DNA of 64,000 bases from Acetobacteraceae bacterium B3987 (GCA_026537415.1 JAFNMF010000001.1:953112-1017111); one strand, 5' to 3'. Positions 34,785 through 44,241 are shown, counted from the stretch's first letter. Made by a program: numbers and translations. Notes: a model not told the origin generated them from the letters alone.

Positions 34785-36194
34785 TTAATCTTTCCCTGCT
34801 GGTGAAAACCGGCGAACAAGTTCGCTGAGATGCCCGGTTTCTGCAATGGTGAGGGCGTGTGGTGCCTTGGGGCGGGCATTGGCTGTGCCCACATGGCGGG
34901 GAATGACGGCTTGTCGGAATCCCAACTTGGCGATTTCCTTCAGCCTGATACCTGTTTGGCTGACCTGGCGTATCTCGCCAGAAAGACCAATCTCTCCAAA
35001 ATAAGCCTCATCAGGAGCGGTTGGTTGGCCTGTGGCGGCGGAAATTAGTGCGGCGGCAACGGCGAGGTCGGCAGCTGGCTCGGTGACCTTCAGGCCGCCA
35101 GTGACGTTGAGGTGAACATCCATGCTGCCCAGCTTTAGTCCGCAACGGGCTTCCAGCACGGCAAGGACCATATTCAGCCGAGAGCTGTCCCAACCGAGTA
35201 CGGCACGGCGGGCCGCTCCATCGCTGCTTTTGGCAGAAAGTAGGACCTGCACTTCCAGCAATATGGGGCGGGTTCCTTCCAATCCGGCAAACACGGCAGA
35301 CCCGGCAACATTGCCGTGCCGCTCGGCCAGAAACAGGGCGGAGGGGTTGGGGACCTCCCGCAGGCCGGTATCGGTCATGGCAAAGACGCCGATTTCATCA
35401 GTAGCACCGAAGCGGTTTTTGGCTGCCCGGAGGATACGGAATTGATGCCCCCGGTCGCCTTCAAAATACAGCACGGCATCGACCATATGTTCCAGCACAC
35501 GAGGACCAGCAAGGGCACCTTCTTTCGTGACATGGCCGATGAGGATGAGAACGAACCCCAGCGTTTTGGCGAGGCGGATTAGCTCGAAGGCACAGCTACG
35601 AACCTGCGAGACCGAGCCGGGGGCACTGGCCACGCTTTCCAGCCACATGGTCTGAATGGAGTCGATGACTACGACCTGAAAGGCTCGTTTATCATCCAGC
35701 GTTGCGGTGATGTCGTTGACATTGATGGACGCTGCCAGCTCAAGCTGATCCAAAGCTTTGGGGTCTTTGTCCAGTTCCAGCCGCCGTGCCCGCAAGCGTA
35801 TCTGGTCGATGGCTTCTTCGCCAGAAACGTAGAGGACATTATGCTGCGCCTTGGCGAGGGCGCAGGTCATCTGGAGCATGAGGGTGGATTTGCCAATGCC
35901 TGGATCCCCTCCCACCAGAACCACTGAGCCGGGGACAAGCCCACTGCCTAGCACCCGGTTCAGCTCCGCCATGTTTGTGTCCAGACGGGCCGGAGGGGTG
36001 GCTTTACCATCCAGCCGTGTCGTCTTCAGCCCGCCCCCTTTTCGTGGGGTAGCGGCTGTTCTACCGGGGGTGGCGGTCCTGGTTTCTTCTTCCAGGCTGT
36101 TCCACTCGCCGCATTGTTCACAGCGGCCTACCCATTTCGGATAGTGAGCCTGACAGTTCTGACAGACAAACAGGGTGGCAGGTTTCTTGGCCAT
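34785..36194 (-). CDS. radA: DNA repair protein RadA
   Basis: RecA-like helicase that helps process recombination intermediates by branch migration. The N-terminal zinc finger is CQNCQAHYPKWVGRCEQCGEW. Walker A is GGDPGIGKSTLMLQ, Walker B lies in VVVIDSIQTMW, and the RadA-specific KNRFG motif is AKNRFGATDEIG. The C-terminal Lon-protease-like domain (LDVHLNVTGGLKVTEPAADLA region) is present. Length is 469 aa. It ends the minus-strand run that includes the mla-type genes, 1 bp downstream of mlaF, so it is probably cotranscribed. Confidence 0.95.
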   Translation of the reverse strand: MAKKPATLFVCQNCQAHYPKWVGRCEQCGEWNSLEEETRTATPGRTAATPRKGGGLKTTRLDGKATPPARLDTNMAELNRVLGSGLVPGSVVLVGGDPGIGKSTLMLQMTCALAKAQHNVLYVSGEEAIDQIRLRARRLELDKDPKALDQLELAASINVNDITATLDDKRAFQVVVIDSIQTMWLESVASAPGSVSQVRSCAFELIRLAKTLGFVLILIGHVTKEGALAGPRVLEHMVDAVLYFEGDRGHQFRILRAAKNRFGATDEIGVFAMTDTGLREVPNPSALFLAERHGNVAGSAVFAGLEGTRPILLEVQVLLSAKSSDGAARRAVLGWDSSRLNMVLAVLEARCGLKLGSMDVHLNVTGGLKVTEPAADLAVAAALISAATGQPTAPDEAYFGEIGLSGEIRQVSQTGIRLKEIAKLGFRQAVIPRHVGTANARPKAPHALTIAETGHLSELVRRFSPAGKD

Positions 36195-36195
36195 G

Positions 36196-37035
36196 TTAGC
36201 GTTTTTCCGTAGTCCCAGCTGTCAGGCTGCCGGTAGGAATTGGGCCTTCAAGCCGCCCATGGGTGAACTGATCGACAATCGGATTGCCACTGTTCATCAG
36301 CGTTTCGGCGGGGCCATGCCAGATGATTTTTCCTCCGTAGAGCATGGCCGCATGGTCGCCGATACGGGTTACGGAGGTCATATCATGTGTGATGGTCAGG
36401 GCGGTGGACCCCAACCGGGTGACGCAATTGCTGATGAGGCCATCAATTACGGCAGACATGATGGGATCCAGCCCGGTGGTGGGTTCATCGAAAAAGAGAA
36501 TGTCCGGCTGTCCGGCCAAGGCACGGGCCAGCCCGACACGCTTTTGCATCCCGCCCGAAAGTTCTGCCGGGTTGAGGGGGGCCACATAGGGGCCCAGCCC
36601 GACCAGTTCCAGAAGGTGGAGGGCTTCCTGTTCCTGCGAGGCACGGTCCTTGTTGCGGTCAGGCCCTTTGGCTTTGAGGCCGAATAGGATGTTGTCCAGC
36701 ACGCTCATGCTGTCGAACAGGGCAGCATTTTGAAAGAGCATCCCGATCCGTCTCAGCAGAGCTTCACGGCGGCTGCGTGAGGCTCCGATGATATTTTCAC
36801 CATCAATCTCGATGGTTCCTGCATCTGGTTCAATCAGTCCCAGAATACAGCGCAGCAGGAGAGACTTGCCGTTGCCGGACCCGCCAATGATGACCGTGGA
36901 CTGACCAGCGGGCACATCTAGGTCAATCCCGTTGAGGATTGTCCGCCCATTGAAGGATTTCTTCAGGCCACGGATGCGCAGGCGTGGTTGATCGGTTGCA
37001 GCGGTCTGCTGGGGAGGGTGTGGTACTGTTGTCAT
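36196..37035 (-). CDS. mlaF: MlaF-type ABC transporter ATPase
   Basis: ATPase of the maintenance-of-lipid-asymmetry type importer/exporter for phospholipids. The Walker A motif is IIGGSGNGKSLLLRCILGL, the signature is LSGGMQKRVGLARALA, and Walker B is ILFFDEPTTGLDPI, followed by the switch His in ITHDMTSV. The GNGKS form of the P-loop is normal in MlaF. Length is 279 aa. Its ATG overlaps the mlaE stop. Genes for the substrate-binding MlaD, MlaC and MlaB are not adjacent. Confidence 0.92.
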   Translation of the reverse strand: MTTVPHPPQQTAATDQPRLRIRGLKKSFNGRTILNGIDLDVPAGQSTVIIGGSGNGKSLLLRCILGLIEPDAGTIEIDGENIIGASRSRREALLRRIGMLFQNAALFDSMSVLDNILFGLKAKGPDRNKDRASQEQEALHLLELVGLGPYVAPLNPAELSGGMQKRVGLARALAGQPDILFFDEPTTGLDPIMSAVIDGLISNCVTRLGSTALTITHDMTSVTRIGDHAAMLYGGKIIWHGPAETLMNSGNPIVDQFTHGRLEGPIPTGSLTAGTTEKR

Positions 37036-37817
37036 GCGGTAAAGAAGAGATCCGTCAGCAGATAGTCAAAGGCGAGAATGAGAATGGAGGCTGTCACGAC
37101 TGTGGCTGTAGCGGCCCGTCCGACTCCTTCAGCCCCACCACGGCTATGATACCCCTCGTAACAGCCCAGCAGGGCGATGAGAAAGCCGAAGACAGCCGCC
37201 TTCAGCAGTCCAACAAGCACATCATGGGTGTGGAGAGAGGCATAGGTTGAATGGATATAGAGGGCCGGGCTGAATCCCAGTTTGCCCACGGCGACGATGA
37301 ACCCGCCAGCAATGCCCAGAATATCAGCAATCAGCACGAGAAAAGGCAGGGCCAGAATACCGGCAAGAAGACGAGGCGTGACAAGATATTTGATGGGATC
37401 AGTCGCCAGTGTGCTGAGGGCATCAATCTGGTCAGTCACCCGCATGGCACCAATCTGTGCGGCAATAGCCGCCCCGATGCGGCCCGCTACCATAAGCCCT
37501 GCCAGCACTGGTCCCAGTTCTTTCGTGATGGCCATGACCACGATGCCGCCGACAGCATTCTGGGCGTGGTACTGGCTGAACCCGCTATAAGACTGCAAAG
37601 CGATGACCGCCCCGGAGAATATAGCTGTCAGAGCTACGACAGGCAGGGAGAGAAAGCCGATTTCAATCAGGCAGGATAATATAATCTGCCCATAGAAAGG
37701 CAGGCGGACCACACCTGCCAGCCCCCGCAGAGCAAACAGGCTGAGCGCACCAGCATGGTGTAGCCCGCCCAGTACGCCACGGCCAAGGAAGATAAAAGGA
37801 AGGGATAAAGCTCTCAC
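37032..37817 (-). CDS. mlaE: MlaE-type ABC permease
   Basis: Inner-membrane permease of the MlaFEDB family. LIEIGFLSLPVVALTAIFSGAVIALQSY and ITKELGPVLAGLMVAGRIGAAIAAQIGAMRVTDQIDALSTLATDP are the near-invariant MlaE blocks, the latter forming the coupling helix with MlaF. About five membrane segments, 261 aa. The start is GTG at 37817. It is coupled to mlaF and lies 25 bp downstream of an exported GIN-like protein. Confidence 0.93.
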   Translation of the reverse strand: MRALSLPFIFLGRGVLGGLHHAGALSLFALRGLAGVVRLPFYGQIILSCLIEIGFLSLPVVALTAIFSGAVIALQSYSGFSQYHAQNAVGGIVVMAITKELGPVLAGLMVAGRIGAAIAAQIGAMRVTDQIDALSTLATDPIKYLVTPRLLAGILALPFLVLIADILGIAGGFIVAVGKLGFSPALYIHSTYASLHTHDVLVGLLKAAVFGFLIALLGCYEGYHSRGGAEGVGRAATATVVTASILILAFDYLLTDLFFTA

Positions 37818-37842
37818 ACGTTCTGCCTCTGCTGTTTGCCGG

Positions 37843-38988
37843 TCACTGTGATGTCTGGTTTTGCGGCATTACCGGTACGTTCCCCTGCAGAGCTGGTGTG
37901 GATGGCAGGGAGGTAGCTCGGTGCGCCGGGCTGGTAGGAGCCGCTGGTGGCGTAGGCTGGGATGCTTGCGGCAGAGGGTTTGATGTGGGGGCTGGTGCTG
38001 CCGGTGCAGATGGCCCGGGCTGCGCCGGGATAGTGCCCGTTTGTCCAGCGGCAGACTTGCTGGGTGCCGGGGATGTGACGGGAGGCGGCATAACAGCTTG
38101 TTTCGGAACATGGGGGACGGTGGGGTTATTCAGTCCCTGTGCCTGACCGTCCGGCTGAGGGGATTGGGGAGAAGGCTGTGCGCTTTGTTTCACCGGGGCA
38201 GGCTCTGGCGGGCTGGCGTGGGTGATGTGTTTCGTCCCGCCATCCTGCACGCTACCCGTTACTTTGCTGAGTGTGACACTGGCGGCATCATTGGTGGTGA
38301 TGCTGGCATTATTGACGGTCGCCATGATGGAGGCATCTGCCTGATGGGAGGCGTTCAGTGTCAGGCTGTCGATTTGCCCTGAGGCAATGGAAAGCTGGCT
38401 GTTATCAGACATCTGGGCCGAAAAGGCAGAGAGAAGGGCGGTATCCACCTCCAGATGAGCCGCTCCCGTCGCATTGAGCTGCGCTGCACGATTTAGCTGG
38501 TCAATATGAGCCTGTGTCGTGCCAGAGATGGACATGTCTAGTGATTCCACACGCTCTACCTGAAGGGACGCATCATCCAGATTGCTTTCCAGCGTGGTGA
38601 GCGTACCGTTAATGGTGATGTGAGCTTGTGGGCTGTCATGCAGTGTCAGGGCCGTGTCGCTGGAAAGGTGCAGCACCAGCCGCCCGCCTTTGGGGCAGTT
38701 ATGCAGAGCAAGGCGAACGTGACTTTCTGCGCCATCACGGGTTGTCTGTATATCCGGTGTTAGGCCGACAGCCTCTTCAACCACCATACTATCTTTCAGG
38801 GCCGCATCTGCCTTGATGCTGACCTGAGCGCAGGGCGCACTGAGGTCCAGTTCATCGGCATGGAGGACAGCACGGGATTCAGCCGCCAAGCTACTGCCAG
38901 CCATCAGGGTGCTGCCTAAAATAGCCCCAAGGCACACACTGCGCCTGAGGAACAGGGGAAGACAGGTCCGGACGTTACGCATGCTCAC
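37843..38988 (-). CDS. Exported GIN-domain-like protein with Pro-rich tail
   Basis: I do not recognise a named gene. The protein is 381 aa with a signal peptide ending in SLAA. Residues about 40-240 repeat short strands with alternating hydrophobic residues and Asn/Ser turns (for example SLDMSISGTTQAHIDQLNRAAQ, LNATGAAHLEV, LTLNASHQADASI), resembling the DUF2807 head GIN right-handed beta-helix fold. Two cysteines (near C52 and C94) could form a disulfide. The last 130 residues are Pro/Ala/Gln/Ser-rich low complexity, like a cell-wall or membrane-spanning linker. It uses a GTG start with GGGAG 7 bp upstream and is the first gene of the mlaE-mlaF-radA run, suggesting a cell-envelope role (inference). 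Confidence 0.7.
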   Translation of the reverse strand: MSMRNVRTCLPLFLRRSVCLGAILGSTLMAGSSLAAESRAVLHADELDLSAPCAQVSIKADAALKDSMVVEEAVGLTPDIQTTRDGAESHVRLALHNCPKGGRLVLHLSSDTALTLHDSPQAHITINGTLTTLESNLDDASLQVERVESLDMSISGTTQAHIDQLNRAAQLNATGAAHLEVDTALLSAFSAQMSDNSQLSIASGQIDSLTLNASHQADASIMATVNNASITTNDAASVTLSKVTGSVQDGGTKHITHASPPEPAPVKQSAQPSPQSPQPDGQAQGLNNPTVPHVPKQAVMPPPVTSPAPSKSAAGQTGTIPAQPGPSAPAAPAPTSNPLPQASQPTPPAAPTSPAHRATSLPSTPALQGNVPVMPQNQTSQ

Positions 38989-39171
38989 TCAGGGACTCCC
39001 GAACAATAAGAGGTGGCAGGGATAGGCTGCCTACAGGACTAGACAGATAACAGGCCCTGTCAGCCTGTCACCGTTTATAGCCCCGTTACCATTGTTGGCA
39101 TTATAGGCAGCTGGGCGGCGTGAGGATAGCCCGCTTTATAGGCAGGGATATGGCGGTGATGGTCTGGACTG

Positions 39172-40518
39172 TCAGGAGCCGCTGTCACGATGTGTGCCGC
39201 ACCCCAGACAATGATAGTGAAAGCCAGCTTTCTGCCAGTTATGGCCCTGCCATATCTGCCGGTAATCCAGAATCAGCCTGCCACGCATCCGGGGGGCAAG
39301 CTGGGTTGGGGTGAGAGCCGCAAAAACGGGCCATTCCGTCAGAACCAGCAGTATATCGGCCCCCTCGGCGGCGTGAAGGGGGCTGTCTGCATAGAGGATG
39401 CCATCTGGCAGTAAGGGGCTGGCTGTGTCCATGCCTTGTGGATCGTACACACGCAGCGTGGCTCCGGCTTCGTGCAGTAAAGGGAGAATGGTCAGGGAAG
39501 GGGCCTGACGCATATCATCAGTATGGGCCTTGAAGGTAAGCCCCAGCACGGCAATGGTGCAGTGTGTGATGTCATTACCGGCGAGGGCGAGGATACGTTC
39601 GGCAAGGCGGCGTTTGCGGGCTTCATTAGCAGCGATGGTGGTTTCTATAAGCTGCATTGGAGTGCCCGCCTGTCGTGCAGAGGTTGCCAATGCCTGCGTA
39701 TCTTTAGGGAAACAGGAACCGCCATAGCCCGGCCCCGGCATGAGAAAATGGGGGCTGATGCGAGGGTCCATGCCCATGCCACGGGTGACGTCAGCAATCT
39801 GTCCGCCTGTGGCTTCGCAGAGATCGGCCATCTCATTGGCGAAAGTGACCTTCATGGCGAGGAAGGCATTGGCGGCGTATTTTGTTAGTTCTGCACTTTC
39901 CAACCCCATGAAGAGTAGGCGGCTTTCCGGTTGGTTCAGAGGGGCGTAAAGCGTCTCCAGCAGCGTGCGGGCTGTAGAAGAAGGGGCAGTTGGGTCTCCC
40001 TCCAGTCCGATTATAACCCGGTCCGGCTGCATGAAGTCGGCAATCGCATGGCCTTCCCGCAGGAATTCAGGATTGGAGGCGATGTGAAAGGTCAGGTCAG
40101 GCCGGGCCTGCCGCACGATGGCGGCAACCTGCCGCCCTGTGCCGACCGGGACAGTGGATTTTGTGACGATCAGCAGGCCGTCAGGTGCGTGGGCGGCAAT
40201 GGCTCGGGCAGCGGCATGGACGTAACTTAAATCAGCATGGCCGCTTCCCCGGCGTGTGGGTGTGCCCACGGCGATGAAAACGGCACGGCTTTTCTGAAGG
40301 GCGGAGGCCAGATCATCAGAGAAAGCCAGCCGTTCAGCCTGTCTCTGTTCGGCGATCAGTTCATCCAATCCCGGTTCATAGAGAGGGATGTTTCCGGCCT
40401 TCAGGCGGTCCAACCGTATCGGGTCATTTTCAATGACGATGACGCGCGCCCCGAAAGCCGCCAGACACGCTCCCGATACCAACCCGACATAACCGCCGCC
40501 AATCATGGTGATGTGCAT
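39172..40518 (-). CDS. ugd: UDP-glucose 6-dehydrogenase
   Basis: Oxidises UDP-glucose to UDP-glucuronate for exopolysaccharide or lipid modification. The NAD fold is ITMIGGGYVGLVSGACLAAFG. AVGTPTRRGSGHADLSYV and the catalytic cysteine loop MPGPGYGGSCFPKDTQAL are diagnostic, and VAVLGLTFKAHTDDMRQAPSL marks the C-terminal UDP-binding domain. Length is 448 aa. I chose ATG 40518, preceded by AGGAG with 5-bp spacing. The longer frame to 40566 lacks homology. About 180 bp without a gene separates its end from the GIN-like gene. Confidence 0.94.
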   Translation of the reverse strand: MHITMIGGGYVGLVSGACLAAFGARVIVIENDPIRLDRLKAGNIPLYEPGLDELIAEQRQAERLAFSDDLASALQKSRAVFIAVGTPTRRGSGHADLSYVHAAARAIAAHAPDGLLIVTKSTVPVGTGRQVAAIVRQARPDLTFHIASNPEFLREGHAIADFMQPDRVIIGLEGDPTAPSSTARTLLETLYAPLNQPESRLLFMGLESAELTKYAANAFLAMKVTFANEMADLCEATGGQIADVTRGMGMDPRISPHFLMPGPGYGGSCFPKDTQALATSARQAGTPMQLIETTIAANEARKRRLAERILALAGNDITHCTIAVLGLTFKAHTDDMRQAPSLTILPLLHEAGATLRVYDPQGMDTASPLLPDGILYADSPLHAAEGADILLVLTEWPVFAALTPTQLAPRMRGRLILDYRQIWQGHNWQKAGFHYHCLGCGTHRDSGS

Positions 40519-40651
40519 GAGGTCTCCTAGGGATGGGAATGCAGACATTCCAGTAAAGTATTTCATTTGATTTATGGTTGATGAAAGATTTTAACTATGT
40601 TCTTAATTTTGTTTAATCATGTTGATATTGCTTTGTTTGTAGGTGGATACG

Positions 40652-42442
40652 ATGGCGGCTATTGAATCGAGAGACGTTAGTGTAAAGGAATTGTTCCAGA
40701 AATTCTATGTTGTTCCACGGTATCAGCGTGAATATGTCTGGGAGAAGGAGCAGGTTGCTCAGTTGCTGGAGGATATACGTTCCGAGCAACTGGAAGGTGA
40801 TAAATCTGAATATTTTATTGGTTCTGTGGTTGTCTGCCCAAGTCAGGCAGAGAAGGGAGCCGATGATCTGATAGATGGGCAGCAGCGTGTTACAACGCTT
40901 TTCATTATACTTTGCGCTATTAGAGACAGGCTTTCTGCACTTGGGGATGATAATCTGGAGGGCGTCAAGAAGAGCATTGTCGATGTTGATACGGATCAGT
41001 ATGGCAATGATTGCCGTCGGGCACGTTTGGAACCTCAGTATAAGGACGCAGGAAGTGCTTTTAGTGATCTTATAGAAGGGCGGACTGTACAGAAAACTGG
41101 TACGAGATCCATAAAAAATATATCAGTTGCCTATAATACTGCGAAAGATTTTCTGTCGGATGATCTGGAAAACTCTATTCCTGAAATCAAGAAGTTTTTT
41201 GGTTATCTGATGGCAAATGTGAAGCTCATAAAGATATATACGGATAGTTTTGGTCGAGCGTTAAAAATATTTGAGACGATTAATGACCGAGGCATTGGGT
41301 TGAATGCCATGGACCTGCTGAAAAATCTTTTGTTCATGAGTGCAGGTGAAGAGGACTTTGAGTATCTTCAGGATTGCTGGAAATTTATAGTAGATGAGCT
41401 TTATAAAATTAAAGAAAGGCCACTGCGTTTTCTGAGATACTTTATTTTCTCTACATGGGGCGTTCCCAGGCTCGCAAAGGATGAACTGTATGAATGGCTT
41501 CTCAAGAATGATGAAAAGATCGGATTGAGAGACGCTCCGGTTAAATTTACGGAAAGGTTGAAGGAGGCCCTAGGGGCATATGTCTGTTTTGTAAATAAAA
41601 AGGACAGATATGGTGAGAATAATATCTTTCTGGAAAATATATCTTTTTTATATAAAAAGCATAATTCAGCTAAGCAGCATTTAGTTCTTCTTCTGGCTGG
41701 TCGTAATCTTTCGTCTGAAATTTTTTCGGCCTTATGCCGTGATATTGAATCATTTCTGTTTGTCTGTAACCTTGTTAAAGAAGAAATACGGACATTTGAG
41801 AAAACATTTGCTGGATGGTCTCTTCTTCTTTCGAAGGTGAAAACCATGGAAGATTATAAGGAGTTTGCAAAAGAGACGTTCCAGAAACAGAAGAGAAAAC
41901 ATGCCTCTAAGTTTTCCATCATGTTCAAGGCCATAGATGAAAGGTCTCTACCAAGGTATCAGTTTGATTATGTTCTTGGAAAATTGACGCAGGCCGTTGA
42001 TAGTAGTGCTTATGGCAGCAATAATCCCCTTTCATACTATTGTAATTCTAAAGAAATTCATCTGGAACATATTCTTCCCCAGAAGCCGAGCAGTGATGTC
42101 TACAAAGAGTTTGGCGTGGGTGCTGATGATCCTCGTTTGATCTGGTCTATCGGAAATCTGGCTCTTGTAGAGAAATCGATCAATATGTCTTTAGGGAATA
42201 AAGCATTCTCTCATAAGAAGCGTATTTATCCCAAGTCTCGTTATTTGCTGACAAGAATAATTTCCGAGAGGCCCGATATAGGTAATACGGCTATTGATCG
42301 TGCTGTATTGCCCATGCATCCATTTGGTGAGTGGACCAGGGAGGCCATTCATCAGCGCACTGAATGGCTGGCAGATCTGGCCTGCACTGTTTGGGATGTC
42401 CCCACTGATGGTTATGGGAAGGGGCTGGAAATAGGGGAGTAA
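40652..42442 (+). CDS. GmrSD-like DUF262/DUF1524 protein
   Basis: Single-chain protein of 596 aa joining a DUF262 (GmrS-like, ParB/Srx-fold nucleotidase) domain to a DUF1524 HNH nuclease domain, the architecture of GmrSD type IV restriction enzymes that attack glucosylated or otherwise modified phage DNA. The N-terminal part has PRYQREYVW (residues 22-30) and the signature DGQQRVTT (75-82). The C-terminal nuclease has IHLEHILPQ (catalytic H473) and the downstream WSIGNLALVEKSINMSLGNKAF block. The base composition is visibly AT-richer than both flanks and codon use differs (many AAA, ATA, TTT), a sign of transfer. ATG 40652 follows AGGTGG by 5 bp. It has no methylase or partner gene and sits alone. 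Confidence 0.85.
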   Translation: MAAIESRDVSVKELFQKFYVVPRYQREYVWEKEQVAQLLEDIRSEQLEGDKSEYFIGSVVVCPSQAEKGADDLIDGQQRVTTLFIILCAIRDRLSALGDDNLEGVKKSIVDVDTDQYGNDCRRARLEPQYKDAGSAFSDLIEGRTVQKTGTRSIKNISVAYNTAKDFLSDDLENSIPEIKKFFGYLMANVKLIKIYTDSFGRALKIFETINDRGIGLNAMDLLKNLLFMSAGEEDFEYLQDCWKFIVDELYKIKERPLRFLRYFIFSTWGVPRLAKDELYEWLLKNDEKIGLRDAPVKFTERLKEALGAYVCFVNKKDRYGENNIFLENISFLYKKHNSAKQHLVLLLAGRNLSSEIFSALCRDIESFLFVCNLVKEEIRTFEKTFAGWSLLLSKVKTMEDYKEFAKETFQKQKRKHASKFSIMFKAIDERSLPRYQFDYVLGKLTQAVDSSAYGSNNPLSYYCNSKEIHLEHILPQKPSSDVYKEFGVGADDPRLIWSIGNLALVEKSINMSLGNKAFSHKKRIYPKSRYLLTRIISERPDIGNTAIDRAVLPMHPFGEWTREAIHQRTEWLADLACTVWDVPTDGYGKGLEIGE

Positions 42443-42462
42443 TATGCCCCTTCCTGACCATT

Positions 42463-44241
42463 TTAATTAAACGGCTGGTAGCGGAGGGACATCAGGACCA
42501 TATCGGCATCGCTTTTGGGTTTGCCACCGATGCCGGAAAAAGCCTGCACATGGGTGTGTGCGTACTGCCCGCCCACAAGCAGCGTACCGTAATCGCCCTT
42601 GGCCGCTGTGTACCAGAAGCCTCCCGTCGCCTGCGCCACTGTGCGGATATTGCCAGAAGCGGCGCAGTTGGTGGCGAGTTCGGTAGAGCAGCCCCGCATG
42701 TCGAAGCCCCGGTTGCCATAGCCATAATGGCTACCATCTTCATCAAAGGCACGGCGGCTGAGGACAGTCTCTGCCCCCGCATAGGAATAGAGCTTCAGGT
42801 TCTTGAGAGGATTGCCATAGAGGCCGATAAGCAGGTTGGCTTCTGGCAAGGGTGTGACGGCACCATTACGTCCGTAGGTATAATCCGGCATGTTTGATGT
42901 GCCGTATCGGCCCAGCCCTGTACCAACGAGACCGGAAGCCTGAAAATACAGTTTCTTGTCGATGAGAGGCAGAACCATACCGCCCCCACCGCCTCCAGCG
43001 ATGCGGGTATGGTTGCTTCCTCCGCCCAGCGTGCTTGTCCGGTCCCGGAAGAAGCGCATAACGCCTGTGAGTTCGTAATGGCCCCAGCCAGGGTCAGCAG
43101 CCACCTTGGCGATGAGGTCCGGTGTCGGGTCGGTCGTGTAGTAGGTGGAAGGGTTGTTGATATTCGTGCCTGTCAGCCGGTCCGTCGTGGTGCAGTGATT
43201 GGCTGAGTTGGAGCAGGGCGACACACCAGCCGGAACAGAGCTGGGATTTTCAATGGAAAGACCAGCAGCGTAGCGTTCTTCCTTGCCGAATGTTTTGACA
43301 ACACGGAACTGGGAGTTACGTGTCCAGTTGAAGCCGGGAACATACTGGGCTTCGATGACCATAGGGGTTTGTTCATCACGAGCCAGCATTCCCTTATTGA
43401 AGAGCGTAATCAGTGACCAGCTCTGCCCACCCAGCAGGTACCAGCCATCTTCTCGGTCTTTCAGTTCACCATAAACGACACGGGCACGCAGCACATAGGA
43501 GTTGGATTGACGAGAGTTGGAGGAAGAGCCTGATCCCTGAAAGTCAGTTTCCACATAAGCATCAGCTTCCAACCAGTGGGTCAACATTCCTTCCGCCAGA
43601 AAGGCGAGGCGGCTCTGTCGTTCAGTCTGATGGAATTCACTCATATGGGAGGCAGGCTGATTATGCCACGGGATGCCATTATAGGCACTGGCAATATCGG
43701 CTGCACTGTTGCGGGATCGCCAGATGCCTGCGGCTTCTAGATACCCGCCTAGCGTCAGACGGATACCGCCGACCTGAAGTTGCCCTCGGCGCATGGGGCT
43801 GTAGAGGTCTGGATGAGCTGGTGGAATGGCGGTTAGTTCACCATAAGGGGTGCTGGCTGTGCGGGCGGGGGCGAGGATGGTGTTGCCAAGGCCGAAGACA
43901 TCATCATTCGTTCCGGTCTTGGGCAGCGATGACACCCCGTACCCGCCAGCGGTGGACTGGCCCAGAACTCGTGCTCTGGAGGCATAGGGGTCCGCTTCGA
44001 TGAGTTCTCTCTGGCGGGCAAGCTCGGCCCGGACACGCCGATTCTCAGCGGCCTGTTTCTGCTTCATAGCCTCAAGTTGGGCCTGCATGGCGTGTATCTG
44101 TCTTTCCATCAGAGTGATGGCATCGTCAGACCCAGCTGCATGGGCTGATGAAACGAAGTGTGATGCACTGTATGACAGAAATATTACTGTCATAAAACTG
44201 TAATGAAAGGGAGTTATATTACATTTTTTTGTCAGTTTCAC
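42463..44241 (-). CDS. Coiled-coil outer-membrane porin (DcaP-like)
   Basis: Predicted outer-membrane porin of 592 aa: an N-terminal signal region (KLTKKCNITPFHYSFMTVIF to SSAHA), then a coiled coil of about 45 residues (MERQIHAMQAQLEAMKQKQ and onward), then a beta-barrel (LTLGGYLEAAGIW, RLAFLAEGMLTHWLEADAYVETDF, DGWYLLGGQSWSLI) that ends SLRYQPFN. The coiled coil plus barrel layout resembles DcaP-type porins, which trimerise through such a helix. GTG 44241 is preceded by AGGA 8 bp upstream. It diverges from pstS, and a Pho box lies over its first codons, suggesting a link to phosphate uptake. Substrate unknown. Confidence 0.8.
   Translation of the reverse strand: MKLTKKCNITPFHYSFMTVIFLSYSASHFVSSAHAAGSDDAITLMERQIHAMQAQLEAMKQKQAAENRRVRAELARQRELIEADPYASRARVLGQSTAGGYGVSSLPKTGTNDDVFGLGNTILAPARTASTPYGELTAIPPAHPDLYSPMRRGQLQVGGIRLTLGGYLEAAGIWRSRNSAADIASAYNGIPWHNQPASHMSEFHQTERQSRLAFLAEGMLTHWLEADAYVETDFQGSGSSSNSRQSNSYVLRARVVYGELKDREDGWYLLGGQSWSLITLFNKGMLARDEQTPMVIEAQYVPGFNWTRNSQFRVVKTFGKEERYAAGLSIENPSSVPAGVSPCSNSANHCTTTDRLTGTNINNPSTYYTTDPTPDLIAKVAADPGWGHYELTGVMRFFRDRTSTLGGGSNHTRIAGGGGGGMVLPLIDKKLYFQASGLVGTGLGRYGTSNMPDYTYGRNGAVTPLPEANLLIGLYGNPLKNLKLYSYAGAETVLSRRAFDEDGSHYGYGNRGFDMRGCSTELATNCAASGNIRTVAQATGGFWYTAAKGDYGTLLVGGQYAHTHVQAFSGIGGKPKSDADMVLMSLRYQPFN
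44187..44204 (+). promoter_or_regulatory. Candidate Pho box of pstS
   Basis: CTGTCATAAAACTGTAAT consists of two direct 7-bp repeats (CTGTCAT and CTGTAAT) separated by 4 bp, the canonical PhoB-binding arrangement with one difference from consensus in the second half. TATATT follows 10 bp after the box, the right place for a -10 element on the plus strand. A start near 44227 would give a leader of about 170 nt before pstS. The site lies within the first codons of the divergent porin gene. The first half also forms an inverted repeat with TATGACAG at 44171. Confidence 0.6.
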
